NCBI GenBank assembly: GCA_018239845.1
Contig: JAFEGO010000112.1
Coordinates: 1 to 50,865 of the forward strand
From: Verrucomicrobiota bacterium
GTDB taxonomy: Bacteria; Verrucomicrobiota; Verrucomicrobiia; Opitutales; Opitutaceae
Length of the DNA: 50,865 bases
Direction of reading: 5' to 3'
Below are positions 44,201-50,665 of this stretch, in pieces. Positions within the stretch are counted from its first letter, which is position 1. Each line of letters opens with the position of its first letter. The translations under genes and the position numbers were made by a program. Below the pieces are notes generated by a model. It searched no databases and was not told the DNA's origin. It saw nothing but the letters and a program-made list of their open reading frames with translations.

Positions 44201-44238
44201 GACTCGACGGAAGGGTTGGGGGAGAGGAAGGTGCTCAT
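41212..44238 (-). CDS. putA: Bifunctional proline dehydrogenase / P5C dehydrogenase
   Basis: A 1008-residue enzyme that oxidises proline to glutamate. The start at 44238 (MSTFLSPNPS) is preferred over a longer reading to 44436. The N-terminal domain is FAD-dependent proline dehydrogenase (YEFQALYGMADE; REYCAIGELLPGMAYLVRRL). The C-terminal aldehyde dehydrogenase has the Glu in VCEMGGKNALI and the catalytic Cys in FGFAGQKCSAL (near 803). No N-terminal ribbon-helix-helix DNA-binding domain. Residues about 456-489, in the linker, are encoded by a palindromic repeat (42771-42871). Divergent from the racemase homologue. Confidence 0.95.
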   Translation of the reverse strand: MSTFLSPNPSVESAIRAKGEKLFALMDAHPAPGIFSKKGAYARVMEWSMKDPAFKTQLFRFVDVLPSLPNSAEIVRHLQEYLGDKAVELNPAMKVGLAASSFAPGLIAGPVKANVVSMAAQFVAGENADDFVKQFKKNAKAGLATTIDLLGETVVSEQEADVFLQRNLDVLNVVAAAIAKDPTPCFSDISDKGPLPRLNLSVKISALTPDVHPADPENSIEALKKRLRPILRHAAEVGALINFDMESYKLKDLTLRLFKSIFEEPEFTQKPAIGLAMQAYLRDCETDLRDLIAWARTHRRPLSVRLVKGAYWDYETIMAQQRDWPIPVWQQKSESDANYEKLSLLLLENIDIVTPNFASHNVRSVAHAIAQAERLAIDPRAYEFQALYGMADELKTALLQSGHRVREYCAIGELLPGMAYLVRRLLENTSNEGFLKIKNMGEATKDQLLKNPVERLSNTGNRIPDTGKNTSDPKSGFPNPVSGIGNPVFKNAPNTDYAQSSAREQQRAALASVTATLGRKWPLVIGGKKVSPAEFLPSVNPARPTQLIGHWARAGIADAEAALAAARAAQPAWARTPVAERAAFLDRAAALMETRRAELNALLILEAGKPWLEADGEVSEAIDFCRFYAVEMRKLDQPAVTQAVPGERCVQRWTPRGTGLVIAPWNFPLAILCGMTVAPVVAGNTVIMKPAEQTSVIGATLMEIFVEAGLPAGVINLLTGYGEDVGAHLVAHAKTDFIVFTGSRAVGTKIWETAGRTLPGQSGLKKVVCEMGGKNALIIDTDADLDEAIPATLASAFGFAGQKCSALSRLIVLEDVYDKFVDRLIEAAAATPVGDPAQPGTVVGPVIDEDAKKKILGLIETGKKEAKLAWQGTTPAAGHFVAPTIFTNVKPDAVIAREEIFGPVFAVIKVRDLDEAIAVANSTDYALTGGLFSRSPRALERAERELMCGNIYLNRGITGAIVERHPFGGFKMSGGGTKAGGKGYLENFLNPRAIVENVMRRGFTPQET
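42771..42871. repeat. In-frame palindromic repeat inside putA
   Basis: Repeats of the words ATACCGGA and ACCGGAT in one half (42771-42820) and their complements TCCGGTATCCGG in the other (42833-42871) make an imperfect inverted repeat. It encodes about 34 residues (NTGNRIPDTGKNTSDPKSG... NPVSGIGNP) in the linker between the two catalytic domains without breaking the frame. Confidence 0.8.
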
Positions 44239-44250
44239 GGGGAACGGGGA

Positions 44251-44263
44251 GTTGTTTAACAAC
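44251..44263. promoter_or_regulatory. 13-bp palindrome between putA and the racemase homologue
   Basis: GTTGTT-T-AACAAC, perfect, 12 bp upstream of the putA start (minus) and 144 bp upstream of the racemase start. Position and symmetry fit an operator; the regulator is unknown. Confidence 0.45.
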
Positions 44264-44407
44264 GATACTGACCTTCGCGCCCCGCGCGAACAACGGGCGC
44301 AGGGCCGCTTCCGCCGGGGTATATCAGACCTAATTGCGGCAAGTGGGTTTGCTGATGGATTGCCAACGCGGGGTCGTCGGCCTTTGTTGTGCGCCCATGG
44401 ATCGCGC

Positions 44408-45127
44408 ATGAAATGCCTGGGACTCATCGGCGGCATCGGCTGGGAATCGACCGTCCTCTACTACCGCCTGATCAACGAGGCGGTGCGCGGCCACTACGGC
44501 AGCCTGTACTCCGCGCGCCTCATCCTCAACAGCCTGGAGTTCCAGCGCCTCGACACGTTGGTGCAGGACAACCGTTGGAACGACGCCGGCGCGATGCTCG
44601 CCGAGGCGGCCCGCACGCTCGAGCAGGCTGGCGCGGAGGGGATCGTGGTCTGCTCCAACCTCATGCACTATGTCGCCGAGCAGGTGGAGGCCGCGGTGGA
44701 TGTGCCGCTGCTGCACGTGGGCGACGCGATCCTCAAGGAACTCCGCGCCGCGCGCGTCAACCGGGTCGGCCTGATCGGCACGAAGTTCACGCTGGAGCAC
44801 GATTTCCTTTTTGAGCGACCCGCCGCCACCGCCGGGGCCGGGCGGCGCCGGCTGCCCGTCGAGGTGGTGACGCCCGAGTCCGCCGAGCTGCCGGAGCTCG
44901 ACCGCATTATCTATACCGAGCTCTGCCAAGGCGAGGTCCGCGAAGCCTCCCGGCAGACCCTCCTCCGCCTCGCCCGCGACCTCCGGGCCCGGGGCGCGCA
45001 GGCCATCGTGCTCGGCTCCTCCGAGCTCGGCCTGCTGCTCAAGCCCGACGACTTCACCCAGCCCCTCTTCGACAGCACGGAGCTGCACGCGCTGGCGGCG
45101 GCCCGCTGGGCGCTGGAAGGGAAATAG
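44408..45127 (+). CDS. Aspartate/glutamate racemase family protein lacking the second Cys
   Basis: A 239-residue protein starting MKCLGLIGGI at 44408. The fold and motifs are those of amino-acid racemases: GLIGGIGWEST, VVCSNLMHYVAEQ with the first catalytic Cys (C82), and VLGSSELGLLL where the usual Gly-Cys-Thr-Glu reads Gly-Ser-Ser-Glu (S204). Two-base racemisation needs both Cys in characterised members, so this protein may be a one-sided racemase, a decarboxylase-like enzyme or something else. Close to putA, a role in amino-acid metabolism is likely. Confidence 0.9.
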   Translation: MKCLGLIGGIGWESTVLYYRLINEAVRGHYGSLYSARLILNSLEFQRLDTLVQDNRWNDAGAMLAEAARTLEQAGAEGIVVCSNLMHYVAEQVEAAVDVPLLHVGDAILKELRAARVNRVGLIGTKFTLEHDFLFERPAATAGAGRRRLPVEVVTPESAELPELDRIIYTELCQGEVREASRQTLLRLARDLRARGAQAIVLGSSELGLLLKPDDFTQPLFDSTELHALAAARWALEGK

Positions 45128-45249
45128 CTTTTCGGCGGCGCTTGGGACTGGGGTCTTTCGACGGTGCGGCCGGCGGCGCCTTGATATAATCGTGGCCTCG
45201 CGGTTGAGGTTCTTTGACCCGAGGGCGAACGCGGGCGATTTGGCCATTC

Positions 45250-45279
45250 CATCGGACAAATGCTGCGTTTTGTCCGATG
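45250..45279. repeat. Perfect stem-loop CATCGGACAAA / TTTGTCCGATG
   Basis: 11-bp arms (45250-45260 and 45269-45279) with an 8-base loop. The arms contain the word TTGTCCGAT that also begins the tandem arrays at 45335 and 1391, so all may be bound by one protein. Confidence 0.8.
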
Positions 45280-45291
45280 ATAGTAGATTTC

Positions 45292-45308
45292 ATAAATAGT
45301 TTATTTAT
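45292..45308. repeat. AT-rich palindrome ATAAATAGTTTATTTAT
   Basis: 7-bp arms ATAAATA / TATTTAT around GTT. It lies 27 bp before the tandem array at 45335, as the palindrome at 1336-1358 lies 33 bp before the array at 1391. Confidence 0.65.
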
Positions 45309-45334
45309 AACTAATTAATAAGGAGCTTCCGGAG

Positions 45335-45365
45335 TTTTGTCCGATAGTGTTCGATTGTGTTCGAT
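45335..45365. repeat. Three tandem 10-bp units (TCCGAT/GTTCGAT), second copy
   Basis: TTTTGTCCG, ATAGTGTTCG, ATTGTGTTCG, AT: same 10-bp register, order and orientation as at 1391-1422. The two arrays are 44 kb apart. Confidence 0.75.
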
Positions 45366-45524
45366 TCTCCCTTCTGACCGGCGATCGATTTCCCCTCCGG
45401 CTCGCGTAGCTATTGCGGCCCAGCGAGTAGCGGGCAGGCGACCCTCGGTTTATGCGCTCGCCCCGAGGCGGGCGGGGCCCCAGACACTTTTTTGCGACTT
45501 TTCGGCACGGGCCGTGTTCTGGAC

Positions 45525-46124
45525 ATGAACGATGACACTCCAGTGCAAACTCCAACCTCGGGACTGATCCCCCCGGCTGACTTCGCGACGTTCATGCGCA
45601 ACTACCAAGACATGGTCTTCTCCACCGCGGCGCGCCTCACCGGCAATGAGGCGCAGGCGGAGGATATTTCCCAGGAGGTCTTCCTGAAGGCGTACGAACA
45701 CTTCGACAACCTCCAGTCCAGCCCCACCGCCGGCGGCTGGCTGAAGACCGTCGCGACCAACCTCTCCCTCAACCACCTCTCGCGCTACCGCAACCGCTGG
45801 CGGTTCTTCTCGGAGTTCAAGCGCGACGACAGCGCCGCCGAGGGCGACGAGCCCGAGGTCGAGTTCGCCGCGCCGGACACGTTCTTCAGCGGCGTCGAGG
45901 CCGACGAGCGCCGCGTATGGGTCGAGCGGGCCCTCGCCCAGCTCCCCGAACACCAGCGGGTGCCGCTGGTCCTTTATCATTTTGAGGATATGCCCTATGA
46001 GGACATCGCGAAACGCCTCCGCGTCTCGCTGGCCAAGGTGAAGACCGACATCCTCCGCGCCCGCGCCGCGCTCGCCCAGATCCTCGCCCGCAGCGGCACC
46101 AGCCACGAAACCTTCAAAGCCTGA
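45525..46124 (+). CDS. ECF-type sigma-70 family factor
   Basis: A 199-residue sigma factor starting MNDDTPVQTP at 45525. Region 2 is visible as FATFMRNYQDMVFSTAARLTG and AEDISQEVFLKAYEHF; region 4 as LAQLPEHQRVPLVLYHFEDMPYEDIAKRL with the helix-turn-helix LRVSLAKVKTDILRARAAL. Length fits group 4 (ECF). The next gene, 5 bp on, encodes a short-N-terminus membrane protein in the place of an anti-sigma factor. It probably responds to envelope stress. Confidence 0.93.
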   Translation: MNDDTPVQTPTSGLIPPADFATFMRNYQDMVFSTAARLTGNEAQAEDISQEVFLKAYEHFDNLQSSPTAGGWLKTVATNLSLNHLSRYRNRWRFFSEFKRDDSAAEGDEPEVEFAAPDTFFSGVEADERRVWVERALAQLPEHQRVPLVLYHFEDMPYEDIAKRLRVSLAKVKTDILRARAALAQILARSGTSHETFKA

Positions 46125-46129
46125 CCGCC

Positions 46130-46594
46130 ATGAAACGCTCTCCCGAACAGCTCGAAAAACTCATCCACCAGACCCTCCGCTCGGTGCCGGACCGCCGCGC
46201 CCCGTCCTCGCTCGAGGCGCGCGTGATGGCGGCGATCGCCGAGCGCGCGGCGCGCCCGTGGTGGCGGCAGTCCTACGCCAGCTGGCCCGTGGCCGTGCGC
46301 TGCGGCTTTCTTGTGATCACCGGCGGCCTCATGAAGCTCGCGCTCATGGCGGCCTTCTGGGTGATGACCGAGCTCAACCCCGCGCAGTACTCGCGCGTGA
46401 TCGAGACGCGGCTCACGTGGCTGCAGCAGGCGCAGTCGATGCTGGGCGGTCTCGTCAATATCGCCGAGACGCTGTTCCGCAGCATCCCGCCGCTGTGGCT
46501 CTACGGCGGCCTGGCGGTCGTGGTCTCGCTCTACGTCACCCTCTTCGGCCTCGGCGCCGCGGCCTACCGCACGCTCTACGCCCAGCACCGCTAA
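46130..46594 (+). CDS. Small membrane protein, candidate anti-sigma factor
   Basis: A 154-residue protein: an N-terminal soluble helical segment (EQLEKLIHQTLRSVPDRRAPSSLEARVMAAI, about residues 5-38), a membrane helix (about 55-80), a loop, and a second helix near the C-terminus (about 120-145). No zinc HxxxCxxC motif is seen. Position right after an ECF sigma gene suggests an anti-sigma factor; this is inference from context. Confidence 0.75.
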   Translation: MKRSPEQLEKLIHQTLRSVPDRRAPSSLEARVMAAIAERAARPWWRQSYASWPVAVRCGFLVITGGLMKLALMAAFWVMTELNPAQYSRVIETRLTWLQQAQSMLGGLVNIAETLFRSIPPLWLYGGLAVVVSLYVTLFGLGAAAYRTLYAQHR

Positions 46595-46618
46595 CCACCC
46601 ATTTCCAGAGAAATCCCC

Positions 46619-48529
46619 ATGAAGACCCAGATTCGCACCCTCTTCCTGAGCGCCGCGCTCGCGTGCTTTTTCACGCTGATGCCCGCGGCCTTCGCGCAGG
46701 AAAAGCCCGCGCCGCAGCCCGCCGAAAAATCCGCCCCGCCCGCCGCCGAACCGCCCGAGGCGAGCGAGCCGACCTCGGACGACAAGGCCGCCGCGCAGCC
46801 CGCCGCACCGGCCGAGCCGGAGGAGAAGGCCGAGCCGGCGCTCCGCCGTCTCGACGAGCCCTCGGCCACCGTGAGCGAGGAGAAGTCGAGCGGTGATGAA
46901 AAGATTTCCACCGGCGACACCGATTCCGACGCCGAGCAGCCCAAGCCCGTCGCGCCGAAGAAAAAGGCGAAGAAGCTGCGGCCCGCGCACGCCAGCCACG
47001 GCAACGGCGCCGAGAAGGTGGCCGTCTTTCACAATGCCCATCTCCAAAAGGGCGAGAAGGCCGACGTGGTCGTCTCGGTACTCGGCTCCTCGACCTCGGA
47101 GGGCGAAGTGTCGGACGCGGTGGTTTCCGTCCTCGGCAACAACCGCGTCACCGGTCCGGTGGGAGACTCGGTGGTCTCGGTGCTCGGCAACTCCTACATC
47201 AACAGCAAGGTCAACGGCCAGGTCGTGACCGTGCTGGGCAACCTCGAGCTCGGGCCCGAGGCCGAGGTCGGCGATATCGTGATCGTGGGCCAGCTCAAGC
47301 GGGACCCGAAGGCCATCGTCCACGGCCAGATCGACGGCACGGAGATGGACAGCGATTTCGCCGAGCTCACCTGGCTGCACACCTGGGTCGAGCGCTGCCT
47401 GCTCTACGCGCGCCCGCTCGCGGTCGGCCCGCACCTCGGCTGGGCGTGGATGATCGCGCTGGGCTTCCTGTTCTTCTACGTGTTCCTCGCGCTGCTGTTC
47501 CGCGGCGGCATCGAGCGCTGTGCCCAGACTTTGGAGACGAGGCCCGGCTACTCCGTCCTTGCCACGGTGCTGACCGTGCTGCTGGCGCCGCTCGTCGGCA
47601 TTTTGCTGATCGTGCTGCTGGCGATCACGGGTGTGGGCCTCGTGCTGATCCCGTTCATCCTGGCGGCGGTGTTCTTCGCCACGCTCTTCGGCAAGGCCGT
47701 GATGCTGGCGTGGCTCGGCCGGCGCATCACGAAGTTCTTCGGCGACGGTCCGCTCAACCACGCCGCCGTGGCAGTGCTCGTGGGCGGCGTGATCGTGCTC
47801 GCGCTCTACACCGTGCCCGTGATGGGCCTGATTGTTTACAAGCTGCTCGATATGCTCGGCCTCGGCGTGGTGATCTACACGCTGATTCTCAGCATGCAGC
47901 GGGAAAAGCCGAAGGCTCCGGTGATGGCGGCCGCCGCGGCTGCTCCGACGGCTGCAAGCACACCGACACCTGCGCCGGCGCCGGCGGCGGCGATGCCGAT
48001 GCGGTCGGCGGGCTTTGGCGAAGCTGTGGAGCCGGCTCCGGTGACCGAGGCCGCGGCGACCCCCGTCGCGGCGGAGGCGGGAGCCGGTGCGGTGCCGGTG
48101 ACGCCCGTGCCCCCGGTGGCCTCGGTGCCGCCGGTCATGGCTTACACGGTGGCGACGCTGCCGCGCGCGGGCTTTTGGATCCGGTTCGCGGCGTCGTTCC
48201 TCGACTGGGTGATCATCGGCGCGGCCTGCGGCATCTTGCACGCGGGCGGCGGCGTGCCGTTTGTCTTCGCGGCCTACTGCGTGGTGCTCTGGGCGACCCG
48301 GGGCACGACGGTCGGCGGCATCGTGTGCGGCCTGAAGGTCGTGCGCCTCGACGACCGGCCGGTGGACTGGTCGGTGGCGCTGGTGCGCGCGCTGGGCGGC
48401 TTCCTCTCGCTGGCGGTGGCGGGCCTGGGCTTCATCTGGGTGGCCTTCGACCACGACAAGCAGTCGTGGCACGACAAGATCGCCGGCACCACCATCGTCC
48501 GTCTGCCCAAGGGGGCGTCGATCATCTGA
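46619..48529 (+). CDS. Beta-repeat/RDD-domain membrane protein
   Basis: A 636-residue protein. A signal peptide (cleavage near Ala-Phe-Ala-Gln, 26-27) leads to a Pro/Ala/Glu-rich stretch (27-120), then four short repeats of the form VVSVLGN (residues about 150-225: ADVVVSVLGSS, DAVVSVLGNN, DSVVSVLGNS, GQVVTVLGNL), as in bactofilin-like right-handed beta coils. About four membrane helices (275-425), an Ala/Pro linker, and a C-terminal RDD domain (RFAASFLDWVIIGAA; DRPVDWSVALVRALGG, about 540-630) follow. Third gene of the sigma-factor operon, 24 bp after the membrane protein. Function unknown; an envelope role is likely. Confidence 0.85.
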   Translation: MKTQIRTLFLSAALACFFTLMPAAFAQEKPAPQPAEKSAPPAAEPPEASEPTSDDKAAAQPAAPAEPEEKAEPALRRLDEPSATVSEEKSSGDEKISTGDTDSDAEQPKPVAPKKKAKKLRPAHASHGNGAEKVAVFHNAHLQKGEKADVVVSVLGSSTSEGEVSDAVVSVLGNNRVTGPVGDSVVSVLGNSYINSKVNGQVVTVLGNLELGPEAEVGDIVIVGQLKRDPKAIVHGQIDGTEMDSDFAELTWLHTWVERCLLYARPLAVGPHLGWAWMIALGFLFFYVFLALLFRGGIERCAQTLETRPGYSVLATVLTVLLAPLVGILLIVLLAITGVGLVLIPFILAAVFFATLFGKAVMLAWLGRRITKFFGDGPLNHAAVAVLVGGVIVLALYTVPVMGLIVYKLLDMLGLGVVIYTLILSMQREKPKAPVMAAAAAAPTAASTPTPAPAPAAAMPMRSAGFGEAVEPAPVTEAAATPVAAEAGAGAVPVTPVPPVASVPPVMAYTVATLPRAGFWIRFAASFLDWVIIGAACGILHAGGGVPFVFAAYCVVLWATRGTTVGGIVCGLKVVRLDDRPVDWSVALVRALGGFLSLAVAGLGFIWVAFDHDKQSWHDKIAGTTIVRLPKGASII

Positions 48530-48534
48530 GGCGG

Positions 48535-48638
48535 TAAGTTGTAAGGTTTAAGTTGTAAGCGAGGCCGGGCATCACTGCCCGGCCTTTTCGTTTGCTGGAC
48601 ATGGCCGGGGCAGCTTACAGCTTAAAGCTTATCGCTTA
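48535..48638. repeat. Inverted repeat enclosing a terminator, ending at the purE start
   Basis: Arms 48535-48560 and 48613-48638 (TAAG/TTTAAG/TGTAAGC words) match as inverted copies at 21 of 26 positions. The right arm ends on the first base of the purE ATG, so it lies in the purE leader. Confidence 0.8.
48563..48588 (+). terminator. Rho-independent terminator of the sigma-factor operon
   Basis: GGCCGGGCA (48563-48571) and TGCCCGGCC (48576-48584) with a 4-base loop, followed by TTTT. It begins 34 bp after the stop at 48529. Confidence 0.9.
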
Positions 48639-49129
48639 TGGCTTCTTCAGCACCGCTGGTTGGCATCATCATGGGCAGCTCGTCCGATTGGGAGACGATG
48701 CAGCATGCCGCTGCGCAGCTCGAGGCGCTGGGCGTGCCGTTTGAAAAGCGTGTCGTCAGCGCGCACCGCACGCCGAAGCTCATGGTCAGCTACGCGGAGT
48801 CGGCGGAGAAGCGCGGGCTGAAGGTCATCATCGCCGGGGCCGGCGGCGCGGCGCACCTGCCGGGCATGACCGCTTCGCTCACCACGCTGCCGGTGCTCGG
48901 CGTGCCGGTGGAGTCGAAGACGTTGAAGGGCCTCGATTCGCTGCTCTCCATCGTGCAGATGCCGGGCGGGGTGCCGGTCGCGACGTTTGCCATCGGCAAG
49001 GCCGGGGCGATCAACGCCGCGCTCTTCGCGTCTTCGCTGCTGGCCTTGTCCGACGCGAAGACGAAGCGCGCGTGGGCCGATTTCCGCACGGCGCAGACGA
49101 AGAAGGTCCTCAAGACGAAGCTGCCCTGA
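48638..49129 (+). CDS. purE: 5-(carboxyamino)imidazole ribonucleotide mutase
   Basis: A 163-residue class I PurE that converts N5-CAIR to CAIR in purine synthesis. The motifs [23 protein letters not shown] (catalytic His) and [14 protein letters not shown] are complete. The start ATG is the end of an inverted repeat. Overlaps purK in TGATG. Confidence 0.97.
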   Translation: MASSAPLVGIIMGSSSDWETMQHAAAQLEALGVPFEKRVVSAHRTPKLMVSYAESAEKRGLKVIIAGAGGAAHLPGMTASLTTLPVLGVPVESKTLKGLDSLLSIVQMPGGVPVATFAIGKAGAINAALFASSLLALSDAKTKRAWADFRTAQTKKVLKTKLP

Positions 49130-50289
49130 TGAGCGCGCCGAAGGTTTTTCTCCCCGGTTCCACGATCGGTGTGCTCGGCGGCGGGCAGCTCGGCCGCATG
49201 CTGGCGCAGGCCGCCGCGCGCATGGGTTACCGCGTGCACGTGTTTGAGCCGCAGGCGCAGTGCCCGGCCGGCGCGGTGGCGCACCGGGAGGTCAACGCGC
49301 CGTACGAGGACCTCGCGGCGCTGGCGGATTTCGCGCGCGGGTGCGACGTGGTGACCTACGAGTTTGAAAACATCCCCGCGGCGCCGCTGCGGCACATCGA
49401 GGGCCTCACGCAGCTTTACCCGCACTGGAGCGTGCTCGAGACCACGCAGAACCGTTCGCGCGAGAAGCGCTGGCTGCGCGCGCACGGCGTGCCGCACGCG
49501 CGTTTCGCCGAGGTGGCGGCCGGCGGTGATCTCGCCGCGGGGCTCTGCGAGGTGGGCATCCCCTGCGTGGTGAAGACCGCGGACTTTGGCTACGACGGCA
49601 AGGGCCAGCTCAAGGTGATGACCGAGGCCGACGTGCCGGCGGCGTTGAAGAAGTTCGCGGGTCAGCCCGTGGTGATCGAGCAGTTCATCGACTTCGCCTG
49701 TGAGGTGTCGGCCGTGGTGGCGCGGTCGCCGGGCGGGGAGCTGCGGGTGTTTCCCGTTTCGGAGAACATCCATACGAACCACATCCTGGAGTTCTCCATC
49801 GTGCCCGCGCGGGTGCCGGCGGCGGTGTTGCAGCAGGCGGAGCAGCTCGCGGCGCGGATCGCGGCCGAGATCAACCTCGTCGGCGTGATGGGCGTGGAGT
49901 TTTTCGTGACCAAGGCCGGTGAGGTGCTCGTCAACGAGCTCGCGCCCCGCACCCACAACAGCGGCCACTATACCTTGGACGCCTGCGTGACCTCGCAGTT
50001 CGAACAGCAGGTGCGCGCCATCTGCGGCCTGCCGCTCGGCTCGGTCGAGCTGCTTTCGCCGGTCGTGATGGTCAATATCCTGGGCGATGCCTGGGGCCTG
50101 ACCGCCGGGTCCACCCAGGCCCCGGTCGAGCCGGATTGGGCGGCGCTGCTGGCCGAGCCCAACGTCCGCCTGCATCTCTATGGCAAATCCGAGCCGCGCG
50201 CCGGCCGGAAGATGGGCCACTTTACCGTCACCGCCCCCACCGCCGATGCGGCGCTGGCGCTGGCCCGACGCGGTCAGGCGCTGCTCTGA
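49129..50289 (+). CDS. purK: 5-(carboxyamino)imidazole ribonucleotide synthase
   Basis: A 386-residue ATP-grasp enzyme that carboxylates AIR to N5-CAIR with bicarbonate. N-terminal GVLGGGQLGRMLAQAAARMGY, the ATP-grasp lysine region VVKTADFGYDGKGQ, E-rich FVTKAGEVLVNELAPRTHNSGHYT and the final GHFTV are present. ATG at 49129 overlaps the purE stop, giving translational coupling. Confidence 0.97.
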   Translation: MSAPKVFLPGSTIGVLGGGQLGRMLAQAAARMGYRVHVFEPQAQCPAGAVAHREVNAPYEDLAALADFARGCDVVTYEFENIPAAPLRHIEGLTQLYPHWSVLETTQNRSREKRWLRAHGVPHARFAEVAAGGDLAAGLCEVGIPCVVKTADFGYDGKGQLKVMTEADVPAALKKFAGQPVVIEQFIDFACEVSAVVARSPGGELRVFPVSENIHTNHILEFSIVPARVPAAVLQQAEQLAARIAAEINLVGVMGVEFFVTKAGEVLVNELAPRTHNSGHYTLDACVTSQFEQQVRAICGLPLGSVELLSPVVMVNILGDAWGLTAGSTQAPVEPDWAALLAEPNVRLHLYGKSEPRAGRKMGHFTVTAPTADAALALARRGQALL

Positions 50290-50339
50290 AGTCTCGGCGG
50301 GTGCCCCGGAAACTCCGGTGGTGATACAGTGATTTTCGG

Positions 50340-50367
50340 TATGACGTGGCTATGACACGTGTATGAC
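50340..50367. promoter_or_regulatory. Three TATGAC repeats at 11-bp spacing (Pho-box-like)
   Basis: TATGAC begins at 50340, 50351 and 50362. On the minus strand this reads GTGTCATA-3-GTGTCATA-5-GTCATA-like units at 11-bp period, close in form to the PhoB box (CTGTCAT repeated every 11 bp). Binding is inference. Confidence 0.4.
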
Positions 50368-50374
50368 ACTAGGG

Positions 50375-50407
50375 GCGCAAAACCGGGGCTTCGGACCGGT
50401 TTTGCGC
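50375..50407. terminator. Hairpin downstream of purK
   Basis: 12-bp arms GCGCAAAACCGG (50375-50386) and CCGGTTTTGCGC (50396-50407) with a 9-base loop, perfect. No U-tract follows, but position 85 bp after purK suggests transcription termination or RNA end protection. Confidence 0.55.
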
Positions 50408-50520
50408 AACGATGGGCCTACATTTAACCGGCCGGTCCAAGGCCTGTTTTTGCCCAATGAGTCGATCTGTAAGTAAATGGTTTATAATGAAATCTGCATG
50501 AAAACACTTTAGCGCGTTAA

Positions 50521-50533
50521 ACAAGCGCTTTGT
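50521..50533. promoter_or_regulatory. LacI-family-operator-like site
   Basis: ACAAGCGCTTTGT contains the LacI-family core AANCGNTT (AAGCGCTT) in a near-palindrome. It lies 133 bp upstream of the receptor start. Sugar-responsive control of TonB receptors by LacI proteins would fit, but this is inference. Confidence 0.3.
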
Positions 50534-50608
50534 CGCTGTAAAATAGCTGTTTAACTCAGATATTGCATTTCCCGGGGCAGTGCAGCAGCTTCGCCCCGTT
50601 AAAAACAA

Positions 50609-50633
50609 AGACGGACCCTGAACACGTCCGTCT
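50609..50633 (+). promoter_or_regulatory. Leader hairpin of the TonB receptor mRNA
   Basis: AGACGGAC (50609-50616) and GTCCGTCT (50626-50633) form a perfect 8-bp stem with a 9-base loop, 32 bp before the ATG at 50666. The bases between it and the start are A/C-rich and hold no Shine-Dalgarno. Confidence 0.5.
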
Positions 50634-50665
50634 GCTCAGATCCACAACACAAACAGACACAAACT

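Larger units (their letters stand above)
45128..45524. other. 397-bp gene-free region upstream of the sigma factor
   Basis: No convincing gene. The first part is G+C-rich and unremarkable. Positions 45250-45365 hold a stem-loop, an AT-rich palindrome and a 10-bp tandem array (listed separately). The last 160 bp, with a T-run (TTTTTTGCGAC, 45488-45498), must hold the sigma-factor promoter, but I cannot define the hexamers. Confidence 0.7.
50290..50665. other. 376-bp region upstream of the TonB receptor
   Basis: No gene. It contains, in order, three TATGAC words 11 bp apart, a 12-bp-stem hairpin, an isolated TATAAT (50483-50488), a LacI-operator-like AAGCGCTT site, and a leader hairpin, each listed or discussed separately. 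The region is clearly more A+T-rich than the genes around it. Confidence 0.75.

Noticed and set aside
41344..44259. 971-codon plus-strand frame opposite putA
   Set aside because: Shadow frame; both PutA catalytic domains are intact on the minus strand.
45054..45293. 79-codon minus-strand frame starting just beyond the AT-rich palindrome, parallel to the helix-turn-helix gene at 953-1324
   Set aside because: Position is suggestive, but the protein is low-complexity, Pro/Arg/Ala-rich, and overlaps the racemase 3' end; no helix-turn-helix is visible.
45995..48472. 825-codon minus-strand frame opposite the RDD protein
   Set aside because: His/Arg-rich shadow of a high-G+C gene.
50450..50488. 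Complete sigma-70 promoter with TTGCCC (50450-50455) and TATAAT (50483-50488)
   Set aside because: The spacing of 27 bp is far from the usual 17; only the TATAAT-like word stands, which is weak alone.
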